The notes beneath the pieces are model-generated. The model saw only the letters and a program-made list of their open reading frames with translations. It had not been told where the DNA came from and did no database searches. Positions 51,242 through 58,473 of a stretch of 64,000 nt of DNA are shown here, one piece after another. How positions within the stretch are numbered: the stretch's first letter is position 1; each line of letters begins with the position of its first letter. The DNA is taken from positions 682,001-746,000 of the forward strand of contig CAVOTI010000005.1 in assembly GCA_963699105.1 (NCBI GenBank). The letters are read 5' to 3'. The stretch is from Bog-756 sp963699105. Its GTDB lineage: Bacteria > Actinomycetota > Acidimicrobiia > Acidimicrobiales > RAAP-2. The position numbers and the translations under genes were made by a program.

Positions 51242-52258
51242 ATGGACGTGGAACGGCTGGCCACCTGGATGGACGACGCCGCCCTGCCGGGCACCGGCGA
51301 GCCCATCGAGCACCGGTACATCTCCGGGGGGTCGCAGAACGACATCTACGAGATCCGGCGCGGCGACCTCCATTGCGCCATGCGTATCCCGCCACCGTCG
51401 GCGCCGGCCAGCCGCGACGACGGTATCTTCCGCGAGTGGCGCATCATCGAGGCCCTCGACGGGACCGACGTGCCCCACACGCCGGCAGTGTCGATGTGCG
51501 TCGATCAGTCGGTTTTGGGTCGCGCCTTCTATCTCATGGGCTTCGTCGACGGATGGTCGCCCATGGGCGTCGATCAATGGCCGGCGCCATTCGACACCGA
51601 CTTCGACGCCCGGGCCGGTCTGGCCTACCAGTTGGCCGAAGGGATCGCCCGGCTGTCCCAGGTCGACTGGAGAGCCAAGGGCCTGCACGACCTCGGCCAC
51701 CCCGACGGGTTCCACGAACGCCAGGTCGACCGATGGACGACGTTCTTCGAGCGCATCAAGGGTCGCCAGCTTCCCGGCATGGACGTCGCCGCCGCCTGGC
51801 TCCGCCAACATCGACCGCTCGACTACATCCCCGGCCTGATGCACGGCGACTACCAGTTCGCCAACGTCATGTACCGCCACGGATCGCCGGCCCGGCTGGC
51901 GGCCATAGTCGACTGGGAGATGGGCACGGTCGGCGATCCCAAGCTCGATCTGGCATGGATGGTCCAGGGCTGGCCCGAGGACACCCAGGCGCCGGAGGCG
52001 GCCACCTCGAGTTATGTCGACATGACCGGCATGCCGTCCCGTTCCCAGGTCCTCGACCACTACGCCGATGTCTCGGGGCGCCAGGTCGACGACATCGATT
52101 ACTACCTGATCCTGGCCAAATGGAAGCTGGCCATCGTATTGGAGCAGGGATTCCAGCGCGCCGGCGGCGACGAGAAGCTCACGGCCTTCGGGCCGATCGT
52201 GGTCGATCTCATGAGGGAGGCGGCCGACCTCGCCGAAACCACGGACTACAAACAATGA
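51242..52258 (+). CDS. Phosphotransferase family protein (APH-like, ACAD10/11-associated type)
   Basis: A 338-residue kinase-like protein. The ATG at 51242 is preceded by AGGGAAGGG, whereas the frame open from 51200 lacks a site. Motifs: ISGGSQNDIYEIRRGD (nucleotide loop), FYLMGFVDGWSPMGV, the catalytic loop PGLMHGDYQFANVMY and the metal motif IVDWEMGTVGDPKLDLAWM. This subgroup is commonly encoded beside acyl-CoA dehydrogenases and hydratases and may phosphorylate hydroxyacyl compounds. Here it overlaps the start of an enoyl-CoA hydratase gene (ATGA), which fits such a role. A 141-base gap separates it from the TetR gene upstream. Confidence 0.87.
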   Translation: MDVERLATWMDDAALPGTGEPIEHRYISGGSQNDIYEIRRGDLHCAMRIPPPSAPASRDDGIFREWRIIEALDGTDVPHTPAVSMCVDQSVLGRAFYLMGFVDGWSPMGVDQWPAPFDTDFDARAGLAYQLAEGIARLSQVDWRAKGLHDLGHPDGFHERQVDRWTTFFERIKGRQLPGMDVAAAWLRQHRPLDYIPGLMHGDYQFANVMYRHGSPARLAAIVDWEMGTVGDPKLDLAWMVQGWPEDTQAPEAATSSYVDMTGMPSRSQVLDHYADVSGRQVDDIDYYLILAKWKLAIVLEQGFQRAGGDEKLTAFGPIVVDLMREAADLAETTDYKQ

Positions 52259-53031
52259 GCGACGACGAACTGGTTCGCCAGCGCCGGGGGTCGGTCCTGG
52301 TGGCGCGACTCAATCGGCCGGCGGCCCGCAACGCCCTCAGCCCCTCGCTGATGGCCGCCATCGGATCAGCGCTCCTCGACGGGGAGAACGACGGCGACAT
52401 CCGGGCGGTCGTCCTCACCGGTACCGGCGATCGGGCCTTTTGCGCCGGCATGGACATGCAGCAGTTCAGCGACGGGCGGGAGATGGTCCCCGGCGACGAC
52501 CGGGCCGCCCAGGCGTTCTACCGGCTGCTCCGGGGCGAGATCGGGGTACCGGTTGTCGGGGCGGCCAACGCCACCGCGGTGGCCGGCGGCTTCGAGCTGC
52601 TGTTGGGTTGTGATGTGATCGTGGCGAGCGCCGAGGCGAAGTTCGGACTGCCCGAGGTGAAGCGAGGGTTGTTCCCGGCCGGCGGGGGCACGCTCCTGGG
52701 CACCAGGATTCCCCTCAGCATCGCCCTCGAGATGGTGCTCACCGGCGACAGCATCGACGCCGGGAGGGCGTACGAGATCGGGCTGGTCAACGCGGTCGTC
52801 GCCCCCGGCCAGGTTCTCGCCACCGCCGTCTCATTGGCCGAGCGAATCGCCGCCAACGGCCCGCTGGGCGTGGCGGCCGGCAAGGAGCTCGTCCGGCTCG
52901 GGGTGGCCGATACCGGTCGGGCGGCCGAGCGCCTCGTGGATCTGCAGACCCGGGTATTCGCCAGCGAGGACGCCAAAGAGGGCGCCCTCGCCTTTTTGGA
53001 GAAACGGCCACCGGCTTGGCGAGGCCGCTGA
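52255..53031 (+). CDS. Enoyl-CoA hydratase/isomerase
   Basis: A 258-residue crotonase-family protein starting MSDDELVRQRRGSVLVARLN. Oxyanion-hole segments are RAFCAGMDMQQFSDG and NATAVAGGFELLLGCDVIVA. The catalytic Glu region reads FGLPEVKRGLFPAGGG, where one Glu is present and the second is replaced, as in several isomerase-like members. The tail ASEDAKEGALAFLEKRPPAW is standard. It is translationally coupled to the phosphotransferase gene. It would hydrate an enoyl-CoA or shift its double bond in the degradation pathway. Confidence 0.9.
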   Translation: MSDDELVRQRRGSVLVARLNRPAARNALSPSLMAAIGSALLDGENDGDIRAVVLTGTGDRAFCAGMDMQQFSDGREMVPGDDRAAQAFYRLLRGEIGVPVVGAANATAVAGGFELLLGCDVIVASAEAKFGLPEVKRGLFPAGGGTLLGTRIPLSIALEMVLTGDSIDAGRAYEIGLVNAVVAPGQVLATAVSLAERIAANGPLGVAAGKELVRLGVADTGRAAERLVDLQTRVFASEDAKEGALAFLEKRPPAWRGR

Positions 53032-53110
53032 CCACTGCCTTGTCCCAGCACCCCAGGTCGCTTGTTTCAGCCGATCCGCTGGCCGATGACACCTTGCATG
53101 CCGTATCCAC

Positions 53111-53666
53111 GTGCCCCGGCTGATCCTCATCAACGGCCTCCCCGGCAGCGGCAAGTCGGCGCTCGGACGCCGATATCTCGACGACCACCCATTGGCCCTG
53201 GCGCTGGATATCGACGTCGTCCGTTCCATGCTCGGCCTTTCCCTCGAAGAACCGGCACTATCGTGGACCCGCTTCGAGAGACCTGGCCCGTGCCATGGCC
53301 CGAACCCACCTCGAAGCTGGGCACGATGTGCTGGTCTGCCAGTTTGTCGGACGGCTTGAACTCGTGGAGGCCTTGGACCAGTTGGCCGCGTCCATCGGAG
53401 TTCGTTTCGTCGAAGTCGCACTGGTCGCCACCATCACCGAGGCCGCCGGGCGGTTTCGGCGGCGCTCCCGAGACGACAGCCGTCCGGAGCACCAGGATGC
53501 GGCCTTCCTGCTCGATCGGGCCGAAGGTCGACAAGCACTCGACGACATGGACGTGCGCTTGAAGGATGTCACTGGTTCCCGTCCCGACACCCGCCGGGTC
53601 GTCGTCGTCGACGGAGATCTGGAGGAGACCTACCGGGGTCTCCTGCTGGCCATCGGCCCCCGATGA
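53111..53666 (+). CDS. P-loop nucleotide kinase-like ATPase, one frameshift
   Basis: The first part (from the GTG at 53111) has the Walker A motif INGLPGSGKSALGRRYLDDH and LALALDIDVVRSMLGL. The second part (ARAMARTHLEAGHDVLVCQF, VGRLELVEALDQLAASIGVR, RRSRDDSRPEHQDAAFLLDR) is in another frame. Adding one GA unit within 53275-53281 joins them as FERDLARAMARTH, so a two-base loss in a GA repeat is likely. The joined length of about 185 residues fits small AAA_33-type kinases of actinobacteria. The substrate is unknown. It opens a region with no visible link to the catabolic genes. Confidence 0.72.
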
Positions 53667-53823
53667 CGGACCGGTCGGGGACCCCGGCGTAATGAGCACA
53701 CCGCGCCCGGCCCGGCTTCCGGACCTGTCTCACTCCCCCCTTCTGATCATTCATCGGCGGACCCCGGCCAGGGCAACTTCGAGGCCGATGGGTATGGCCG
53801 CGAAAACTGGGTAGAACCCACCC

Positions 53824-54717
53824 ATGGCCATCTCCCGACGTATCGCGCGCCCCCTACTCGCTTCGATCTTCGTGGCTGGCGGTATCGATGCTCTTCGACA
53901 TCCGGCGAGCAAGGCCGAAAAAGCCGAGACCGTCACCGAACGCCTCAGTGAACAGGTGGACTTCATCCCCAATGACCCCGACGCGCTGGTGCGCCTGAAC
54001 GGGGCCGTGCAGGTCGTAGCCGGGTTGCTCCTGGCCACAGGGAAGTTCCGGCGGATCGCCGCGCTGGCCCTGTGCGGATCGATCATCCCCACGACCCTGG
54101 CCGGCCACCGATTCTGGGAAGAGACGGATGAGACTTCTCGAACGCAGCAGCAGATGCACTTCCTCAAGAACCTGGGTCTGCTGGGCGGGCTCATTCTGGC
54201 GGCCGTAGACACAGAAGGAGAGCCCTCCCTCGGATGGCGAGCCCGGAGGAAGGGCCGCCAACTGGAGTCCGCCATTGCCGTGGGACGGGCGGCCAGCACT
54301 GCCAGAGTGCACGGCGCCGAAGGTAAGGCAAAGGCCACCGCCTCCGATGCCAAAAAGACGAGCAGGCGCCAGCTCCGAGCCGGCAAGGTCGCCGCCCGTC
54401 GGGCCGGACGACGAGCGAATACAACAGGGACAGATGCAGCTCACAAGCTGGCCGCGGCGGGTGCCGTGGCCGCGCATACGGCCAGCCCGGCCGTGCGGAA
54501 GGGCCTCCGTCGCGTCCAGGAAGCAGCATCGGATGCCGCACGTTTCTCCAGTGGGCCGGCCCATGATGCACTGCATCAGGCGGCGTCGGCCGCCACTCAG
54601 GCGGCACATCAGTTGGAGCCGCTGGCCCAGGGTGTCGTGCAGGCAGGGTTCGACGCGGTCGAACCTCTTTTGACATACAGCACCGAGCGCGCCGCCGGCG
54701 TGCTCAGCGACAACTAG
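53824..54717 (+). CDS. DoxX-family membrane protein with Ala/Lys-rich helical tail
   Basis: A 297-residue protein. Residues about 1-130 are DoxX-like with four hydrophobic segments (ARPLLASIFVAGGIDAL, NGAVQVVAGLLLATG, IAALALCGSIIPTTLAG and FLKNLGLLGGLILAAVD). The remaining 165 residues are rich in Ala, Lys and Arg (for example KAKATASDAKKTSRRQLRAG) and then Ala/His-rich helices. DoxX proteins are membrane subunits of redox or stress systems. The basic tail resembles the Lys-rich protein encoded next and may bind DNA or the cell envelope. The two genes are 56 bases apart on the same strand. Confidence 0.8.
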   Translation: MAISRRIARPLLASIFVAGGIDALRHPASKAEKAETVTERLSEQVDFIPNDPDALVRLNGAVQVVAGLLLATGKFRRIAALALCGSIIPTTLAGHRFWEETDETSRTQQQMHFLKNLGLLGGLILAAVDTEGEPSLGWRARRKGRQLESAIAVGRAASTARVHGAEGKAKATASDAKKTSRRQLRAGKVAARRAGRRANTTGTDAAHKLAAAGAVAAHTASPAVRKGLRRVQEAASDAARFSSGPAHDALHQAASAATQAAHQLEPLAQGVVQAGFDAVEPLLTYSTERAAGVLSDN

Positions 54718-54773
54718 ACGGACGAGCAACCGGCGATCTTCACCGGTCCGACTGGCCCGTAGAGGAGTAGCAT

Positions 54774-55316
54774 TTGCTCATGCCCCCCAAGAAAAGACGA
54801 GCAGCCAAGATCCTCGAGGAAACCGTGGACAGCCTCGAGAGCGCCACTGCCGCTGCCGGCCTCAAAGTGAAGCAACGACTCAACCAGGCGGTAGCCACGG
54901 TGGCAACATCTGAACCCGCCGAACGGATCGCCAAAGAGGCCAAGGTTGCTCGGGGGGTTGGCGCCAAGAAGGCCGGGGCAGCCAAGAAGGCCGCCGACAA
55001 ACAGGTGAAGGCGGCAGCCAAGAGGGCCGATACGGCGAAGAAGGTCGGACAGAAGCAGGTGCGAGCAGCCGCCAAGAAGGTTGGGACGGCGAAGAAGGTC
55101 GGACAGAAGCAGGTGCGGGCCGTCACCAAGAAGGCGGCCCCGGCCAAGAAGGCGGCCAAGAAGCAGGTGCGGGCCACCAGCAAGAAGGCGGCCCCGGCCA
55201 AGAAGGCGGCCAAGAAGCAGGTGCGGGCGACCACCAAGAAGGCGGCCAAGAAGCAGGTGCGGGCGACCACCAAGAAGGCGGCGCCGGCCAAGAAGGCGGC
55301 CAAGAAGCAGGTCTGA
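54774..55316 (+). CDS. Histone H1-like Lys/Ala-rich repeat protein
   Basis: A 180-residue protein with a folded-looking N-terminal part (about residues 1-60, AAKILEETVDSLESATAAAG) and a very basic tail made of AAKKQVRATTKKAAPAKK-type repeats. Such tails occur in actinobacterial nucleoid proteins such as HupB and in bacterial H1-like proteins; they bind DNA without strong sequence preference. The TTG at 54774 is preferred as start, because GAGGAG lies 6 bases before it but 12 before the ATG at 54780. It precedes a topoisomerase IB remnant. It could be one of the DNA-compacting proteins of this cell. Confidence 0.8.
   Translation: MLMPPKKRRAAKILEETVDSLESATAAAGLKVKQRLNQAVATVATSEPAERIAKEAKVARGVGAKKAGAAKKAADKQVKAAAKRADTAKKVGQKQVRAAAKKVGTAKKVGQKQVRAVTKKAAPAKKAAKKQVRATSKKAAPAKKAAKKQVRATTKKAAKKQVRATTKKAAPAKKAAKKQV
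55116..55313 (+). repeat. 54-base coding tandem repeat in the H1-like gene
   Basis: Three full 18-residue units of the form RAT-x-KKAAPAKKAAKKQV and one 12-residue unit lacking AAPAKK lie back to back (18+18+12+18 residues). The DNA of the copies is nearly identical, so unequal recombination can change copy number. The earlier part of the tail has older, diverged copies (KKVGQKQVRAAAKKVGTA). Confidence 0.8.
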
Positions 55317-55339
55317 CCTCCCCCGGCCTCCCAGGAGCA

Positions 55340-55767
55340 TTGCAATCGGATCGACGGAACGAGACCTTCGGCATCGCCACCCTGCGCAAGGAGCATGTCA
55401 GTCTGAGCCAGGGGGCCGCCGATGGGGAGTACAGCGCCAAGGACTTTCGGACCTGGTCGGGCACCGTGCTGGCGGCGGTGGAGCTGGCCAAGGCCGCAGA
55501 TGGGCGCCAGCTGTCCACGACTGGTCGCCTGAAAGTCTCCCGGCGGGCGGTGGCCGCAGTCGCCGAATATCTCGGCACCACGCCCGCTCGTACATCGATC
55601 CGAAGCTATTCGATCGTCTCCAACATGGTGAAACCGTGGCCTCGACCATGGCCAGGCTCGGCCGTACGCCCGACATGTACGATCGAGACGTCCGCCAGGC
55701 GATCGAGGCGGCAGTGATCGATCTGATCGCCGACGATCAGGCCGATGCCCGGTTGGGTGCTGCCTAG
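55340..55767 (+). pseudogene. DNA topoisomerase IB remnant
   Basis: The first frame reads NETFGIATLRKEHVSLS, then GEYSAKDFRTWSGTVLAAVE and AVAAVAEYLGTTPA, all typical of the catalytic domain of bacterial topoisomerase IB. After a frame change, YIDPKLFDRLQHG follows, with the Tyr of the SYIDP active-site motif, and then an alpha-helical end (VRQAIEAAVIDLIADDQAD). The N-terminal half of the enzyme, about 50 residues between HVSLS and GEYSAKDF, and a few residues before RSYIDP are missing. It is therefore a non-functional remnant. It lies directly behind the H1-like gene. Confidence 0.65.
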
Positions 55768-55855
55768 TTGTTCCACCATTGCCGGAGTGGTGGCCAGAGT
55801 CGGTCGGGTGGGTACTACCGGAGAATCCGAGAACGGGGAATGGAGGCTCGACGAC

Positions 55856-56155
55856 ATGGCCACTAAGAAACAGAAGAAGGGCAAGGGGCTGAGCACGGCC
55901 AAGAAGAATCGACTGCCGAAGACTTCGTTTGCGTTCGAAGACGAGAGGAAGGAACCGCTCAGCGATGCCCGTCATGTCCGAAACGCCATTGCCCGCTTCG
56001 ATCAGGTTGAGGGCGTGACCGATGCGGAGCGGGACAAGGCCTGGAAGCGGATCCGGGCGGCTGCAAAGAAGTACGACGTGGAGATTTCGGCCAAGGACTG
56101 GCGCGATCTCTTCAAAAGCGGCAAGACCAACAAGAAGGACTCAGCAAAAAAGTAA
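55856..56155 (+). CDS. DUF6582-like small protein
   Basis: A 99-residue protein from the ATG at 55856, with GGAGG 9 bases before it. A Lys-rich start (MATKKQKKGKGLSTAKKNRL) precedes the conserved block LPKTSFAFEDERKEPLSDAR and HVRNAIARFDQVEGVTDAER, then a helix with AWKRIRAAAKKYDVE and a Lys-rich end. Proteins with this block are common in actinobacteria and uncharacterised; they are usually basic and sometimes sit by stress genes. It follows the topoisomerase remnant by 88 bases. A DNA- or RNA-binding role is possible from the charge only. Confidence 0.75.
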   Translation: MATKKQKKGKGLSTAKKNRLPKTSFAFEDERKEPLSDARHVRNAIARFDQVEGVTDAERDKAWKRIRAAAKKYDVEISAKDWRDLFKSGKTNKKDSAKK

Positions 56156-56184
56156 AACACGTGGCAGTGGCAATGTGGCCTCGT

Positions 56185-56616
56185 TCAGGTTCCGTCGGCG
56201 ATGACCGCCTCCCCACATCCCGGACATAGGCGGAATTGGGTGGCGGCTTGAGCCCGGGTCCTTCCCGGCGAAACAATCCGCAAGGGAGCACGGCGGAGGA
56301 CAACCCGCCGCTCCTGGCCCGAATCGAGCAGCACCACCGCCGAGCGGTTGAGGGTGCCGAGCCGGTCGACCGCCTTGATGACACCTTCATCTCGCCTGCC
56401 GCACCTGATTTTCGTCCCCTTACGGAGGGGGAGGCCCTCGACGTTGACCCACACGATTCCGTGGGAGCCCGAGCAGTGACTCCCGTCGTGATGGGCGACA
56501 AGCGAGCATCTGGCCCGACCGTCGGGGTACTTGGCATTGCAGATCGCCACGGGTCTCAGATCGTCACTGGTGGTGGGCTCAGTCGGTATCGTGCTCTTTC
56601 CCGGGCCGGTAGACAT
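56185..56616 (-). CDS. Hypothetical protein with Cys/His motifs
   Basis: A 143-residue protein. The first third has a compact Cys/His motif, ICNAKYPDGRARCSLVAHHD, and GSHCSGSHG: C-x9-C-x4-HH-x3-H-C. This resembles a small metal-binding motif with C-L-x2-H-x-G-x-H seen in many actinobacterial proteins. A middle region with RKGTKIRCGRRDEGVIKAVD and VVLLDSGQERRVVLRRA looks like a small beta barrel. The end is FRLCPGCGEAVIADGT, half of a zinc ribbon. No family is known to me. It is convergent with the DUF6582-like gene. Confidence 0.55.
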   Translation of the reverse strand: MSTGPGKSTIPTEPTTSDDLRPVAICNAKYPDGRARCSLVAHHDGSHCSGSHGIVWVNVEGLPLRKGTKIRCGRRDEGVIKAVDRLGTLNRSAVVLLDSGQERRVVLRRAPLRIVSPGRTRAQAATQFRLCPGCGEAVIADGT

Positions 56617-56744
56617 GACGAGGTTCTAGCAGTCGCCCGTCTGACCGGGCGTCGAAGTACCCGGGAATCCTCAGCCGAAACGAGCCAGCCCGAAACCGGG
56701 GGGCAACTCCGCTTGGATGTGAACCGGTCGGATACTCGTTGGAC

Positions 56745-56900
56745 ATGCCTCACCTAGAAGACACGGAGCCGCAGGCCAAGGAGCACGGTCTTCTCATGGA
56801 TGTGGAGGTGGCCACATTCGAACATGAGACGGCTGGTGACCTGGAGGATGAAGAAGTGGTCCCAGAGGACACAATCCCTTCCCGGTCGCCGGAACAATGA
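56745..56900 (+). CDS. Possible small acidic protein
   Basis: A frame of 51 codons, MPHLEDTEPQAKEHGLLMDV, then FEHETAGDLEDEEVVPEDTI, very rich in Glu and Asp. No strong ribosome-binding site precedes the ATG, but GATACT, a possible -10 box, ends about 10 bases upstream, which would give a leaderless message. I do not recognise a family. It fills the gap between the Cys/His protein and the DUF6458-like gene; a chance frame remains possible. Confidence 0.35.
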   Translation: MPHLEDTEPQAKEHGLLMDVEVATFEHETAGDLEDEEVVPEDTIPSRSPEQ

Positions 56901-56982
56901 GGACGTTTCAGTCACCCCGAATTGGGGTATAGGCACTGCACAGGGCCTAACCGAAGATTGATCGGATAAGGGGTGGAATCAG

Positions 56983-57231
56983 ATGGCCAGTGGACTGGTA
57001 GCAAGCATCATCGCCTTCGCCGTCGGAGCGGTGTTGGATTTTGCCGTTACGACCAACACCCAACAGCACGGGTTCGACATCCATACCATCGGCATCATTC
57101 TGATGATCGTGGGGGCGTTCGGGGCGACATTGTCTCTGATCGCCCTGATTGCAACGAATTTCCGTCATCATCGGACAGTCGTAGATGACGGACGGGGAAA
57201 TGTCGTAACCCGGCAAGACTCCACCTACTAG
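56983..57231 (+). CDS. DUF6458-like small membrane protein
   Basis: An 82-residue protein with two hydrophobic segments: SGLVASIIAFAVGAVLDFAV and TIGIILMIVGAFGATLSLIA. The join QQHGFDIHTIG and the polar end RGNVVTRQDSTY match the short DUF6458-type proteins common in actinobacteria. AAGGGG precedes the ATG by about 9 bases. The function is unknown. It precedes another tiny membrane protein by 17 bases; the two are probably co-transcribed. Confidence 0.75.
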   Translation: MASGLVASIIAFAVGAVLDFAVTTNTQQHGFDIHTIGIILMIVGAFGATLSLIALIATNFRHHRTVVDDGRGNVVTRQDSTY

Positions 57232-57248
57232 AGCGAGGCCACCGACCC

Positions 57249-57413
57249 ATGGTCATCCTGATTGCGTTCTTACTGGTTCTTCTTATTGCCGGACTGGGGT
57301 TTGCCCTTCATTTCCTGTGGATCGCCGCGGCGATCCTCTTTCTCCTGTGGCTGGTCGGTTTCGCCGTCGGCCGGGGCGAATCGGCTGGAACACACCGGTT
57401 CTATCGCTGGTGA
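57249..57413 (+). CDS. Tiny conserved 'hydrophobic protein'
   Basis: A 54-residue protein: two hydrophobic helices (VILIAFLLVLLIAGLGFAL and FLWIAAAILFLLWLVGFAVG) and a basic aromatic end with THRFYRW. This arrangement, including H-x-L-W in the middle and the R-W-Y-R-W-like end, is the small 'hydrophobic protein' found throughout actinobacteria. Its function is unknown; a membrane-stress role is often supposed. It lies 17 bases after the DUF6458-like gene. Confidence 0.7.
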   Translation: MVILIAFLLVLLIAGLGFALHFLWIAAAILFLLWLVGFAVGRGESAGTHRFYRW

Positions 57414-57484
57414 GGAATCTCTCATCATTCCTGACCGCCGACGCCCGGTCGACAGCGTCCGACTCTGACGGCGATCAGGCCGTC

Positions 57485-58278
57485 CTATGCCGGTGCGCCG
57501 GTGCTTCCGGCCGAGTTCTCCAGGACTCCTGTCCCGTCCGCTTCTGAGGCGTTTCGGGGCAGCAGCCGGGAGGTGGCCCGGCAGATCCAGCCGATGCTGA
57601 TCGGATCGAACGCATGGCCCATGTCGGGGACGAGTACGAGTTCTCGTTTGGGGCCCTCGACGAACGTGTGGACCATACTGGACCTGGGCGGGATGATCGG
57701 ATCCCGTCCTCCGTGGATTACGACCACGGGACTACGCACTGCCGGCAGATAGCTGCGAGCAGGATCGGGCGATGTCCAAGGAGCGATTCTCACGTTCATC
57801 CTCCGCTTTGCCCAATAGCGCCCAGGGAAGTCCGGGCTAAGCCGGCGGCGAGGAGCGAGCGGAACCTGAGCGGTAGCCTCCACTCTCCGGGACTGGAAAC
57901 GGTGACCGCTCCGGCAAGATCGGGGTCCTTTGCGGCGTACGAGAGAACGCCGACGGCCCCCATCGAGGCGCCGACGGGAACGATCCTGCTGGTCCGAGCT
58001 CGAGCCCAGTCCACCAGAGCAGCCACGTCCAGCCCTTCGAGTTTGCCCAGGGTACAAAGTCCTCCCGACTGCTCATGGCCCCTCGAGTCATAGGTGACGA
58101 CGTCGTAGCCGATGCTATGGAGTTCGTCCCCCAGTGCCTCGACTGCCGGGTCGTCCTTGTTGGCCGTGAAGCCATGGGAGATCACCACCATCGCATCTGC
58201 GCCCCCGGTCCCCAGCCAGCACCGGGTCGCAAGTTCAGTGCCGTCGGCGGCTCGCAACTTCGGTCCGGCCCGGCCCAT
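57485..58278 (-). CDS. Alpha/beta hydrolase, one frameshift
   Basis: The N-terminal frame has KLRAADGTELATRCWLGT, VVISHGFTANKDDPAVEALG (oxyanion His-Gly), VTYDSRGHEQSGG and the nucleophile elbow PVGASMGAVGVL. The C-terminal frame has NVRIAPWTSPDPARSYLPAV, VIHGGRDPIIPP (catalytic Asp) and VPDMGHAFDP (catalytic His). Adding one C to the run at 57821-57823 joins them through LARTSLGRYWAKRRMN. All triad residues are present after joining, so the gene is probably intact in the organism. The substrate is unknown. The start is uncertain: the ATG at 58278 is used, and the frame is open to 58452. Confidence 0.75.
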
Positions 58279-58473
58279 GCCCCGCCTGGTTGCCGACGGG
58301 AGCGACCCGACATGTCCTCTTTCGTCAGCTGGAGACCGTCTCACTCTCCGAATTCCTGTCCCGACCAGCACCAAAATTTGGTGAAGCGGATCTCGGCCTT
58401 TTGGGGCGACCCGGTATGTCCGTGCCCTTGATGGCTGTCTCGTCAGGGTCAAGCGAGGGGGGACGCCGAGCCA

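Noticed and set aside
56720..56736. GAACCGGTCGGATACT as a fourth copy of the TetR operator
   Set aside because: It has the ACCGGTCGG half and a -10-like GATACT, but lacks the second half-site and lies before a doubtful small ORF far from the regulon.
56754..56936. A 60-codon minus-strand frame
   Set aside because: No ribosome-binding site and no family. It overlaps the more plausible acidic plus-strand ORF, and its composition is that of random sequence.
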